Of a DNA stretch of 64,000 bases, positions 12,201 through 22,807 are shown piece by piece. The stretch is from Hyaloscypha bicolor E. Its lineage: Eukaryota > Ascomycota > Leotiomycetes > Helotiales > Hyaloscyphaceae. Location: the NCBI RefSeq assembly GCF_002865645.1, contig NW_020194515.1, positions 682,001 through 746,000 on the forward strand. The letters run 5' to 3'. The number at the start of each line of letters is the position of its first letter. Within the stretch, counting starts at the first letter, position 1. Under the pieces are notes generated by a model. It had not been told where the DNA came from and did not search any database. It saw nothing but the letters and a program-made list of their open reading frames with translations. The translations under genes were made by a program, and so were the position numbers.

Positions 12201-13370
12201 TATTCTCATTGCAATAGAGTTTGCAATGACAAATCCCCCATTGCTAACAGAGCGTGGGCGCAAGAGTTCTTTTAAGTTGAGTGTGGGTTACCAATGATTG
12301 TTCCTTTGTGATTTTAACTACCCTCAACTGAGCTTCAAACCTTCTAGAACCCTCAACTTACACTTTCCAGGTTCTTATCTCATGCAGAGGATTCTCAACT
12401 CCTTTCGGGGCCGAATACTTTCTTTTAGTCACGTGATACCCCTATTTCACTTCGGATGTCCTATGTGAGCTATAATATCCCTCCACCCCCCCCTTCCCTT
12501 ATTTAACCCACGTTTATAAAATACAGTGAGATTTCAAACGATCCAAAACTGGAAATTGTACGCGGACTAAGGTCTGACACTTTCAAGCAAACAACGATAT
12601 ACCGTAGGCAATAGACGATTCGCGCAACGCATGACAATCCTCTCAAAGTGATTAGAACGCCTGGAAAACAACTGCAGTTATTTGTTTATTTCAAGCACGT
12701 CTCTGTTTCTGTCAAGGAATACCGATTCAAGAGCATAAAGCTATGTGTGCGAAAGATTGTATCTAAAGCGACTCGAGCTCTGGGAAGGTATGGCGCAAGC
12801 TGGGAGCAAAAGGGATATTAACAGCGACAAGAATAATGACATTGAGAACAGTCCTAAGAGAGTTCCGCCCTAACCCTGAAGTGCATCTGCCAGCCGTTAC
12901 TTCGCTTGCTAAACAATGGGATATGACATGAAGATGTCGTACTTGGTCAAAAGCCCAGAATTCCCCAGAATTCAATTGATCTTGAATACCCGATCACTTT
13001 CAAGTTCTATCATACTGACGATTGGATTCCATTCTTCCAGTCCATATCAAAACAATGCGGCCAAGGGTTGTCTGGAGCAAAAACTAGGAATCAGATGAAA
13101 GGACACGTAGACATTTCCCTAAAGAGATTCAAAAGCGTTATGAAGATGATATCGATGTCGACATTTCCAAAGAATGGGGGCCCGTTTCTTCATTCCTCGC
13201 AGCTATGATACTTTCCCAAATCTCATCCTCCATTGGCTCAGTAGTCATGTAGGTACTAGTGGCACTGATGGAGCTAGCATCAGAATCCGAGCCAATACTA
13301 GAAAGTGACTCCGCTCTGGTAACTCCATTTCATTGAGAGAAGTTGCTGAAAGGGTTGTCTTCAAGATCCT
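9219..13370. other. Gene-poor region containing a periodic array
   Basis: No ORF above about 90 codons, none with an ATG start and recognisable content. Apart from the 21-22-base periodic array listed separately, I see a short tandem of the 11-mer AGTTCGTCTGA near 11432-11455 and two copies of ACCCTCAACT near 12320-12360. Nothing else is identified. Confidence 0.5.
9880..10550. repeat. Degenerate array with about 21.5-base half-period and 43-base full period
   Basis: An octamer resembling AATRTTCC recurs at 9968, 10010, 10054, 10097, 10139, 10183, 10227, 10270, 10312, 10355, 10399, 10442, 10484 and 10527, with spacings of 42-44. A related CATTCN-like motif sits midway, for example at 9988, 10029, 10075, 10118, 10160, 10204, 10248, 10293, 10333, 10377, 10421, 10463 and 10505. 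The sequence between motifs is highly diverged. The period is not a multiple of three and all frames contain stops, so it is not a protein repeat. Weaker register continues left to about 9880 and fades after 10550. Confidence 0.6.
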
Positions 13371-14232
13371 CTAAAATGATGGCCCTTCATCTGGAGGGGA
13401 TGACCAAGGGTTTCCGAAGAGAGAGACAAGGCTTCGGTTGTCGAAATCCAGTGTTGGCATTGGGAAAGCTAACGAATTAACGGAAGCTGCCCAGGTAGAT
13501 GCTGAGCTCAGCTGTACCTGTGCGCCATTTATGAGAGAGCTCGCTGCCGCCCCTAAAGCGCTGGCTGCCTCGATTCCTCTGGCCGATATGGCTCCACCGG
13601 CACGTTGAACTCCTCCAGGTGTGGCACGAGACCCAGAACCGACACTTCCCCCAGTCCCTCGTACTCGCAGTACTGGCATATTTGTAGCGGTGCCAATTGT
13701 TGCTTGTCGTAGTTGCGCTTTCGAGATTACAAGTTGCTTGATCGCAACACAAAGCCCTGTTGTAGCAATGACTGTGGCAAAACCGGCGATAATGAGGGAG
13801 GCAAGACCGGTCCGTGAGCTGAGGTCGTTGCTCCCGCTCGAAGAATCATTGTTTGAATTTGACGGCGGTGGAGACGATGGAGGTGAAGAAGAATAATTAT
13901 CCTTCTCGGAGTACGAAGTTGCGGAAGGATACCGACGACTCTCTCCTTGAGAGGGAGAGTATGGCGATGAGTGACAGTTCGAAGGCATAGTTACGTTGGT
14001 AGCTGAGCTAAATCGAGAGAGATGATAGATATCCATTGGTGAGAGGGGGAGCTTCGGAGAAAGATCATATTCCAATGTCAGATATTTCACCACCAAACAA
14101 TGGGCTAAGCAGTCGGGCGTCGAATCCTGCGGGGCAGAGCTGAGAAGCCTGCCCGGCGTATCTCATAGCGAGTGATTGGTCTTCGGGTGATACAAGGCTG
14201 TGGGAGATGGCTTGAGCCGGAACAAATCGCAT
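13371..14232 (-). CDS. Hypothetical protein with one transmembrane segment and a Ser/Pro/Asn-rich stretch
   Basis: Two-exon model: 14232-14091 and 14002-13371, donor GTGAAA and acceptor CAG, 257 residues. The N-terminal exon reads MRFVPAQAISHSLVSPEDQS and continues to a PLFG end. Exon 2 has a low-complexity stretch rich in Ser, Pro and Asn (about residues 60-105) and then one hydrophobic segment (ASLIIAGFATVIATTGLCVA, about 112-132). A Gly/Ala/Ser-rich tail follows, ending in PPDEGPSF. It matches no family I recognise. The second exon without the intron would also run from an ATG at 14036. It is the last of the minus-strand block and lies about 100 bases beyond a 27-base direct repeat. The weak donor makes the model uncertain. 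Confidence 0.4.
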
Positions 14233-14325
14233 GTCTCCCCCAAGCCGTGACTAAGCCCCTCTTCCGTCATCTGGCACGACCAAATCACTGAACTATCAAG
14301 CGAGCTGCCTAAAATTCTAAGCTCC

Positions 14326-14352
14326 TGAATGGACGAGTTCAAGAATTCTAGG
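14326..14352. repeat. 27-base direct repeat, copy A
   Basis: TGAATG then R then ACGAGTTCAAGAATTCTAGG (27 bases). It matches the sequence at 18713-18739 in the same orientation with a single G/A difference at the seventh base. This copy covers the stop codon of the coiled-coil ORF on the minus strand. Confidence 0.85.
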
Positions 14353-14816
14353 CTTGCTCGTTGTGCTCCTTCCTCTTCTTCAGCCGAGCAAGCTCTCTGT
14401 TCTCCCGCTGGAGGCGAGCGCGATCAACCCCCAAGCCATAATTCTCAAGCTGCTGTTGTTGGATGAAAGCCACATCGCCTAGACTGCGTCGGTGGATGAC
14501 CTGCTGGATCCTGGGAGTCTGAAAGCCACCTTGGACTGCTGCTTCGTCCTGTTCTCTCTCAGCTTGGCGCAATTGCTGCTGCAGTTCAAATTCTCTGGCC
14601 GCGCTGTCGAGACGCTGCTGGACGACTTGCAGTTCTGCTCCAGCAAGTTGCTTCCTAAGACCACTTTCAATCTGGCGACTCTCCCTGCTATAGCCTGGGC
14701 GAGTCCGTCTAAGACCCAGCAGCCCTTGCAAGACACAAGCAGCGGCAGCTTCCGACTTAAAAATAAATCGCTGGCAGATTTTGTTGTCCCTATCGTGCAC
14801 CGTAATGACCCGCTAC
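14348..14816 (-). CDS. Coiled-coil hypothetical ORF, 5' end unresolved
   Basis: An open frame on the minus strand of about 155 codons ending in TAG. It begins after a possible acceptor at 14817 (CACGTAG, then RVITVHDRDNKICQRF). The middle is strongly helical and Gln/Arg/Glu-rich (AELQVVQQRLDSAAREFELQ and similar), and the C-terminus reads RENRELARLKKRKEHNEQA. This is a typical coiled-coil composition. The frame contains no ATG, so a first exon must lie upstream; an ATG near 14996 with a GTAATC donor would join in frame, but this is only one option. No family is recognised. It could be a separate gene or the remnant of a larger one. It lies between two copies of a 27-base direct repeat, together with the kinase-WD40 gene. 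Confidence 0.35.
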
Positions 14817-15302
14817 GTGGCATGACCCCCTCAAATTATTTTCAACCTGGCATAGTTTGCTTAACTCAGCTATCTGGATGCATCAGAAGTATTACTTACG
14901 TCTCTACTGCGCAATCATTTTGGACCAAATTCCAGCAGAGATTTTCTGTCTGGTTCTCCGAGATTACCAAGACTCGGTCATTACGTGATTGCATGCCTAC
15001 CTAGTTCTAGTACAGACTCAACTTTGGTCCATACCGAAGGTGAAAACGTCCCCACAACTCAATTAATCTCCATAAATGCATCGTCATTGTCCCAACGCAG
15101 AACTCTCGTTGGATAACCTTCCTGTGACTCTTGGAATCCCAGATTTCTGGGAGTGCTGGGTAACCCGCCCTAGATGTGAGTCCGTCCTAACTGTGAGATC
15201 CTAGCTTGTCACGAAATCACGAAATCACGTGACCCCGAGTCACATGATGAGTCATATCGATCTTCTCTTTAAGGATGGCTCCCCGCGTTATTCTTCTTTT
15301 GC

Positions 15303-15488
15303 TCCTCGCGCTACGTCTTGTATCTAGAATCAATACATGCCTTGACTCAAACCTCACATAGCTTGAATTCTCATCCGGGACTTTCTACCTGGCCTCCAGA
15401 CCGTCTCAGCATTCCCTCAGTCACAGGAGGGCGTGAGGGTTTAAGTCAAGGTGTGTATTGATTCTAGATACAAGACATAGCGCGAGGA
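15303..15488. repeat. Inverted repeat with 55-base arms, transition-only differences
   Basis: Left arm 15303-15357 and right arm 15433-15488 are inverted copies (they share TCTTGTATCTAGAATCAATA and TCCTCGCGCTA). They differ at four sites, all transitions, plus one single-base indel. The centre is 75 bases. A third short CCTCGCGC copy lies near 15510. The form is that of a small terminal-inverted-repeat element or a processed hairpin, and the pattern of change fits RIP. It lies between the coiled-coil ORF and the 3' end of the kinase-WD40 gene. Confidence 0.65.
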
Positions 15489-15927
15489 ATCAAAGGAAGC
15501 CTGAAGGTTCCTCGCGCTTTTAAAGAAACTAAACGAGAACACATAATGTCCCATTGGACATAAGGATTCTAGAATAGGTCTTCTGCAAACTTCCAGAAAC
15601 GTTTTTTCTTAAGGGGTTTATACGGGATAATACCACGGGATACACGCGCACGTAGCAAATGGGTTATTAGGCTAAAGTGCTTAAATCGTGCTATACTCCT
15701 AGGTAAGCAAATCCTGCTTGTTAAAAGAAAGCTCTTAGGTTCTAATTTCCAGCCTAACAATCGACAGTATAGAGCAAGTGGCGAATTGACTTGTAAAACG
15801 CTGTCTGTTATAAAAGGAGAGCAGAAAGAGCAATCGATCCCAAAGCAGAAAAATTTCAAAGCAGAAAAGAATTTATTAAAGAGCATATAACAAGGTTTGA
15901 TTATGATGGATATAGAAGGGGAGGTTA

Positions 15928-18373
15928 TCATTTCTCATCCCAGAGCCGTACGGTCTTATCGCGAGAGCCTGAGGCCAAGAGCTTGCCGTCTGGTGAGAAG
16001 GCGACGCTCTGAACGAAGTTGGTATGGCCAAAGAGCATACCGCGGGTCGCCCCTGTAGCCGAGTCCCAGAGCCGCACGATCTTATCATCAGAGCCTGAGG
16101 CCACAAGCTTGCTATCTGGTGAGAAGGCGACGCTCTGAATATAGTTGGTATAGTCCCCGAGCGTGCCCCGTACCGCCCCTGTAGCCGAGTCCCAGAGCCG
16201 TATGGTATTGTCGCAAGAGCCTGAGGCTACGAGCTTGCCGTCTGGTGAGAAGGCAACACTCCAAACGGAGCTGGTATGGCCCTCGAGCATATCGCGGGGC
16301 GCCCCTGTGGCCGAGTCCCAGAGCCGCACGGTCGTGTCGTCAGAGCCTGAGGCCACAAGCTTGCCGTCTGGTGAGAAGGCGACGCTCTGAACGTAGTTGG
16401 TATGGCCAAAGAGCGTATCGCGAGGCGCCCCTGTGGCCGAGTCCCAGAGCTGTACGGTCTTATCATTAGAGCCTGAGGCCACAAGCTTGCTATCTGGCGA
16501 GAAGGCAATGCTCTGGACAGAGTTAAGATGGCCCTTGAGCGTGCCCCGTACCGCCCCTGTAGCCAAGTTCCAGAGCCGTACGGTCATATCGTTAGAGCCT
16601 GAGGCTACGAGCTTGCCGTCTGGTGAGAAGGCAACACTCCAAACGGAGCTGGTATGGCCCTTGAGTATACCGCGGGGCGCCCCTGTGGCCGAGTCCCAGA
16701 GCCGCACGGTCATGTCGTCAGAGCCTGAGGCCACAAGCTTGCCGTCTGGTGAGAAGGTGACACTCCAAACGGACCCGGTATGGCCCTTGAGCGTGCTACG
16801 TGCCTCCCTTGTGATCGAGCTGGCTCTCCTCATTTCCTTTCCGAAATTGCTGGCAGTCGATGAATTAAATAGGCTATCAGTTGCCTTACTAGATCTTGGT
16901 TCCGCCGTGGGGTGTGTTTCTCGATCGAAAGGAGGGGCCGTCTTCTTAGTCAGTATTGCTGACTGGGGTTGCCCACTCTGAGACGCAGTTTGCGAATCTG
17001 AGTCCTGTGCATATATAGGCGCGGAGCGGATTGGATATGGATCGAGAGTTGTGCCATTAGAGGGGGGTGAAATTTTGGGAGCTGATGGGGGCGGCAATAC
17101 CGTTTGCGAGAAGCTGGACAGTAACGGTTGGTCAGATTGGAGTCCAGCATGTGAAGCCGTATTGTAGCCAATCTCAGAAGAAGTTGGAGAAAGTCCTGAA
17201 TCCTCCTCGAGGAGTGGTTCACTAGACATTATCTTAGGAGGCATTCTCTCGATACTAGAGCCTAGAGCATAGCAAATTAACAAAACTAGTTATATCCAAC
17301 AATAATCGAAGACATACCGGAAAATATCCAGTTATGATTGAGGGCTTGGATTGCAGAAGGTCTTGCGCTTGGTTTTGCCACCAGAAGTTGTCGAAGAAAC
17401 TTTGATCCCTCACTCTTAATCCCGCTGTCAAACAAAGCATCGTAAGGAAACAAAGATTTATCCTCACAATACTTGATTAATGAGGTGATTCGGGGAAAGG
17501 GGACCACACCTGTAATCAGACGATAAACAATGCACCCAGCAGACCATATATCAACGGCATTTGTATAATCCGACCTTGGCTCATACGGATTTAGAAAGTC
17601 GAGAATTTCGGGGGCCATATATGACTGAGTACCAGCCCGAGTATTATAGCCCGTAGTATTCGTTAATCTCTTGCTCAGACCAAAGTCTGCCAACTTCACC
17701 CACCACTGAGGCGGTCCATGAATAACAAGAACGTTCTACAAATCAAAATCTGTCAGTGCAAGTTCCAGAGAAAGTATTAGGTAAAAATACCTGTGGCTTA
17801 AGGTCACGATGTGCAAAAGATTCGGCATGCATAATTTCCAGCCCCAAAAGTATTTGTTCGGCAATATCTCGAGCTTCGGTCTCTGGTATTTTCCCCGAAT
17901 TTGCGACCAGGTTCTTGTGGAGATCCCCGAGAGGGGCGTACTCCATAGCTAGAAAAATGTCATAGCCATCCTTAAACCAACCGAAAAACTCGACAAATAC
18001 CGCAGCTTCTTTGAACTATATACCGTCAGCGATAGCCACAACCAATTTCTAATGTTCCTATATAGTAGGCTCAACTTACCTTGGGTTTGGAAAACTCTAG
18101 CAGAGCCTTTAATTCCTTTTCGCATTCGCTATTACTCAGTGTCGCGCTCGTCGTCGTAATCCTCTTCACGGCCCTTACTTGTCCATCTTCATGGTTCTTT
18201 TCCAGGCGCACTTGTCCAAAGCTGCCGTGGCCCAAGAGTTGCTCTACCTTCCATACCCGGGTCTGGCGGCTGCGTCTAACGTTTTGCACAGGATCTGATA
18301 TATAGTAGACCTCCTCCACTCGGTCGTTATGGACTGTCGCGTCAAGGTACCAGTGCTTGAGTTCGGAGGACAT
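15928..18373 (-). CDS. Ser/Thr protein kinase fused to seven near-identical WD40 repeats
   Basis: Four exons: 18373-18080, 18015-17791, 17735-17318 and 17261-15928, 756 residues, all introns GT-AG and frame-consistent. The kinase domain occupies about residues 40-312 and looks catalytically intact: glycine loop GHGSFGQV (48-55), Lys70 in AVKRI, HRDLKPQN with Asp169, DFG at 190-192 and APE at 214-216. A Ser/Pro-rich linker (about 313-469) leads to seven 42-residue WD40 units (about 470-756), enough for one beta-propeller. The units are almost identical in the FSPDGKLVASGS and VRLWDSATG parts but differ at a few fixed positions (2, 5-7, 9, 25, 27, 39, 41, 42 of the unit). This resembles the hypervariable repeats of fungal HET-E/HET-D-type STAND receptors. 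By inference it may be a receptor-like kinase whose propeller senses a partner. No NACHT or HET domain is present. Substrate and partner are unknown. Confidence 0.85.
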
Positions 18374-18712
18374 TATTCGCAGACATCGAACAGCGCATCA
18401 GGCTGTGGCTAAGCTGGTGGTGTGAGCGTCGGGCCTTGAGAAGGTTGGAAGTATAGGTGAAATGCGAGAACGGAAGGATTGGTATTGAATAGTCCTGGCA
18501 ATTAGGTCAACTCGGCCACAGACTCTTGTTGCGATACGAAGGAAAACATCTTTCATCGTTCAGGCTTCGTTGAAACCTCAGCTGCAAGTTGGCGATGTTG
18601 TATCGGGAGGCGCCACTTTCCTTTTGGGTTTAGTAGCTTCCTTGTCTTATCACCAATCAACGAAATCGACCGCCCTTGGGCATCTTTCATTGAATATCCT
18701 GATAGTTTACGC
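18374..18712. other. Promoter region of the kinase-WD40 gene
   Basis: A 339-base gap between the kinase start and the direct repeat behind the MFS gene. I see no ORF or defined regulatory motif. Confidence 0.4.
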
Positions 18713-18739
18713 TGAATGAACGAGTTCAAGAATTCTAGG
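18713..18739. repeat. 27-base direct repeat, copy B
   Basis: Second copy of the 27-base sequence found at 14326-14352, one G/A difference, same orientation, 4387 bases apart. On the minus strand it begins about 40 bases after the stop codon of the MFS gene, so it probably lies in that gene's 3' UTR. Confidence 0.85.
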
Positions 18740-18779
18740 AGTCGCGGTCTTGACCTCTTGAGACTGCCGGTTCGAGCGG

Positions 18780-20590
18780 CTATGCCGGAGCCGGCTCGGG
18801 ATCATGTTCTTCTACATATCTCTTACTCCCTTCGCGTGGAAACTTGCAGAACAGCAAAATAATAAATCCTAAAGTTGCAACAGCCTCGTGGAAAGTCAGC
18901 GCAGAATTCTTCCTGAAATCCAGGGGTGTCACTCACAGCATTACATGTAAACACAAAGTGCGTCCGCCCAATATTCGCAAATGCCGCAAATATGAGACCA
19001 AACACACTTGCTAGAACGGTGTCAGTGCTTTCGAGATTAAAAAGGTTCTCGAGAGCTTACTCGTCAAAAGTCTTGCAATCATCTCAAGCAAGGTAATAGC
19101 ACCCAATGCATCAGACCTTTCAGCAGCAGAACACATCTGCAAAATCGTGCCCTTTGCCGCAGATCCTGTTCCTGACGCAAACGGAAGCAGCATAGCTACC
19201 GCATACATCTGCCAACCTTCTGTCACAAAGGTTGCGATTCCCGTGATCAGGCCGTCAGCGATCAAACTGTATTTTGTGAACATCAGATCAAAATGGAAAG
19301 TCTCTCTATCATCATCCGCTGATTTCGGCGTCTCCCTTGGCTCTTCTTCACTTTCCATCGCTTCAACCGCAATTTCTTGATTTGGCTCCGTCAACGTAGC
19401 CTCTGAATCTGGAGTTCGTGGTGTATTTGTTCCACTTTTCTTTCCATTTCGGCGGTCCAACCAGGTTCGTCCAGCTTTGATGATCCTGGGAAAAGCCAAA
19501 GTGAGAAAAATACCTCGAATAAGAGAGTTCAACGATATCAGGTACCCGTTCTCTGTCGTGCCAAACCCAAGGACGTCGGTCGAGTACATCTGAAGCAGCA
19601 CCGGTACATAGCTCGTTGCCAGAACACCGAAAAACACCCCACTTCCAAGCAATAAGGTACCCCATTCCTTCTGAATCCTTCCATCTCCCAGTACCCACCT
19701 CTGAGGCGCAAACATTTTCAACGGACCAAGAAAGTTCAAGACAGTTCTCTTTTTTGAAGCCTTTTTCTCCATATCCTCGTTCGGTGGAATCCAAGGCAAA
19801 AAGAAGAAGACGTAGCAACAAGAAATAAGGAACAAGACCAGAGTGACTCTGAATGGTGCAATTATACCAAAGATATCGCTGAGGAGTCCTCCAATGAGGT
19901 ATCCAAGAGAAGTGCCGAACATCGTGCACCCGGTGAGTTGGCCCAGGACTCCTGTTCTCGCCTCATGCTCTACAACTTCTGTGATATATGAGTTCAAGGT
20001 TAAGAGATACCCGGCAGGTCCTCCAATGATATTGATGATTTGTGAACATTGGATGATCAGGATCCCCATTCCACCTCCAGTCTGGACACCGACATTCTGA
20101 ATGGCGAGGCGGACAGCCGGCCAGAAGACTTGGATGATCAAAGAGGACTTAATGCCGAGTTTCTTAATCGTCCATCCCGTTATGAATAGGTTTATAACCC
20201 CAAAGAATGTGGTTGACACTCCAAGGAGTGAGACCGCAGTTGCGGTACTGGCTTCGATCTGGTGATTGTTGCAACGGTCGCCACCAGGCGGAGGGAGTGG
20301 ATGGTTCGTGTAGTACGCTTCACATGTCATCAAGCGGAAGACATATATGATTCTAGAGAATGTAAGTAAATACCTGAGCTACCGAGTAACCTCACGTGGC
20401 GAGTTGAGGCACGTGGAAAGTGGGGGAAGGCTCACGGGACTTGAGTGATGCTGAAGGATAGTGAAATCATGAATCCAGCAACCAGCGCTCGATATACGAT
20501 AGATGTTCCATACTTCTTTGGTTTCGAGGTGCTACTTGATATCAGAGGCGTGGTCTCACTCGGCTGGGTGGTATCTTTGTTGGAGGTCAT
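18780..20590 (-). CDS. MFS transporter, SLC46/PCFT-like
   Basis: A major facilitator superfamily membrane carrier. Exons 20590-20436, 20352-19061, 19010-18937 and 18884-18780 give 541 residues with frame kept at each junction. It starts MTSNKDTTQPSETTPLI and soon enters the first helix (RALVAGFMISLSFSITQVP). A Cys-containing loop follows (MTCEAYYTNHPLPPPGGDRC) and then GWTIKKLGIKSSLI, a typical helix 2-3 loop. About 12 hydrophobic segments can be counted, with a long charged cytosolic loop in the middle (SGTNTPRTPDSEATLTEPNQ) and a tail ending HDPEPAPA. The loop layout resembles the proton-coupled folate/heme (SLC46-like) group, but the substrate cannot be read from the sequence. Downstream neighbour is the kinase-WD40 gene, same strand. 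Confidence 0.85.
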
Positions 20591-21305
20591 GGCGAAAGTG
20601 GTTCAACATTCAGAGATGGAAGTTGTGGGAAATTTTAAAGCCGCAAATGTGTGATCAGTAAATTGAGATTCCAAGGGTGTCGTTACCGAGTGGCATGTCA
20701 TTAGTTGATTGGATGAGCGAGATCAGAATTGAGGTTGGTCAAGAGTGGGATTCTTTCTCAGTTGCTGAAAAACTGCTTCATAAGGCTGCCTCCGACGACC
20801 GCAAACGCCACGACACTGTTCCACAGACGGGCTCGCGTATTGATGAGCAAATCTTCATGGTTGTGCGTAATTAGCCAATTTTAGTTTGCCTTAGAGCTTG
20901 CTTAGGGGAGGTCTAATCACGCTTTGCCAGCAGTCACGTGGTTGAGTTACAGACACCTCCCGTCGACATCGGACAGACTTGAGCTCAATCGTACGACATG
21001 ATCTAAACATCCTTTTAACTTTGACTCACTTGAGCACCTGGGGAAACATCTATATCCGAATGCATGACCTCTCAAGCTTCGGAAGGTGCCAAAACTTCGA
21101 AGTCCCAGACCTCTTTGACTTTGCAATCGTAAGTATGTACAGTACAGAATCCAACCTTGCCTCTCGATTTGCAAGTCTTACTCCCTCTCCTAGGTCAGTG
21201 CACCGCCCAACTTCCCAAGAATTGAACTACCCGCATCGCTAGTCAGAAGGGTTAATCATCTCGCACTATGTGCTCGTTGCCGAACTCGCAGACCTTGTAA
21301 ATCCC
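20591..21305. other. Intergenic region between MFS start and GH7 stop
   Basis: About 715 bases holding the MFS promoter and the 3' flank of the GH7 gene. I see no further gene. Confidence 0.5.
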
Positions 21306-22735
21306 CTACGCTGACCCAAAAGTGCTATTGATCGCTCCCACCTTAATATTCTCATAAACGACATAAGCCGCCGCATCCGCGCTCTCAACATCGCTCGGAA
21401 CCCCACTCGTCGTGGCACAAGTCCCCCTCGCAACACCCGGACTCGTGGCAGCGCCATCTGTAGGATACGTCGAGTCCAGCCAGAGAGCATGAGCATAATA
21501 ATCATCCCACAGACTCATAACCAACACCATGCCCGCCTCAAATGCCTTACCCATAGCTGCCATCCCACCGTGATCCGCAAACACATTCTTGTCATTGAAC
21601 GCCGTTTTCTGGGCATCGCAGAAGGAGGTTGTGATCGAGTTTCCCGTCACACCAGCGATATCGGATTCCGAATTCGGGATCACGACGCCGTTCTGAACGT
21701 AGAAGCGCTTGATTTCAGACAGAGTGCCTTTGGCTGTCCCGTCGTCGGTCAGGAATTGTGTGACGACGGTGAACTTGGAGGTCGTGTCGACGGTCATGCT
21801 GGGCCCGTAGAAGGTGGTGTTGCCCATGCGGTAGGAGTTGAAGTCGCACCCGTCTGGGTCGGTGGTGCCGCCGTACCGGGAGGAGGAGTAGGTTCCGCCG
21901 CACGCGTCGCCTGTGCACATTGTTTGTTGGGGGGTGTCGGCCGCGTGAGGGGTCAGGGCTGTGGAGATGCTGTTGGCTTCCCAGATGTCCATTTCTGCGC
22001 AGCAGGAGCCGTGGTTGCCGACTCCCGTGTTTGGGTTGTTGCTGGAGGGAGTCCATCCATCTACATTGGCCTTGTGCACGAGAGGTCAGCGGAAGTGATG
22101 GAGGTGAGGAAGGGGGGCCAACTAACCTGACCGTTGATGAACTTGAGATCTCGTGGGCATTGAGAATCACAGTATCCCACGCCATACTTTGCACCGGCCT
22201 TGTTGGTTGGGAATTGAGCCATGCCCCCATCTGCCACCATCCCAGACATATACAGTGCTCCGTTCAATCCACAAGGAAGATGCGAAACATCGACGTCAAA
22301 TGTGAACTCCTGGTTCAGCATATTGAACATCTGATAGTTGTTGTCGTCCGCCAACAGATACAGGCGGGATCCAACATTCTTCTGTCCGCTCTGCGTGACG
22401 AAGTTGAGCTTTAAGGAGCTTCCACTCGCTGTGATGCCATAGGTGCCACTGTAATCTGCACCATCAAGTGCACAATTCTTAGCACATGTGGCATCGTCCG
22501 GGCAAAGAGTTGCGTCCCAAGTGTTCCCGGTATAGCAATTGGTAGAACCGTCAGTGGAATGCAGCCAACGCCAATTGGCGTCGAGGACAACTTTGCCATT
22601 GTTGGTGGTGCAGCTACCGGGAGCTGTGCATGTCTGCCATGTGAGAGATGGGTGGACTTCAGCGGTAAGGGTAGCAATTTGTTGCCCAGCAACCAAAGTA
22701 AGAGGAAGAAGAGTGAAGGCAAATCTTGAACGCAT
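21306..22735 (-). CDS. Glycoside hydrolase family 7 cellobiohydrolase, no cellulose-binding module
   Basis: A secreted enzyme that removes cellobiose from the reducing end of cellulose chains. Exons 22735-22127 and 22070-21306, donor GTTAGT, 457 residues. A signal peptide is evident ([17 protein letters not shown], cleavage near residue 17). The mature protein starts [19 protein letters not shown] as in Cel7A. The active-site motif EMDIWEAN places the nucleophile at Glu229, the helper at Asp231 and the acid/base at Glu234. The many paired cysteines and the [10 protein letters not shown] motif before the intron are typical. The protein ends shortly after the catalytic core (NSTFGSA), so the Ser/Thr linker and CBM1 of Trichoderma-type CBHI are absent. 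Loops such as [18 protein letters not shown] favour a cellobiohydrolase over an endoglucanase. Expression is probably carbon-regulated, as usual for the family. Confidence 0.95.
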
Positions 22736-22800
22736 GATGAGTCGAGAGATTGAGAACAGAATCGTGATGCGGAGGATGGTTGCATGTGGAGGTTCATCAA

Positions 22801-22807
22801 TTATATA
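22801..22807 (-). promoter_or_regulatory. TATA box of the GH7 gene
   Basis: TATATAA on the minus strand, about 66-72 bases upstream of the start codon at 22735, in an otherwise mixed sequence. Position and match fit a core promoter element. Confidence 0.5.
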
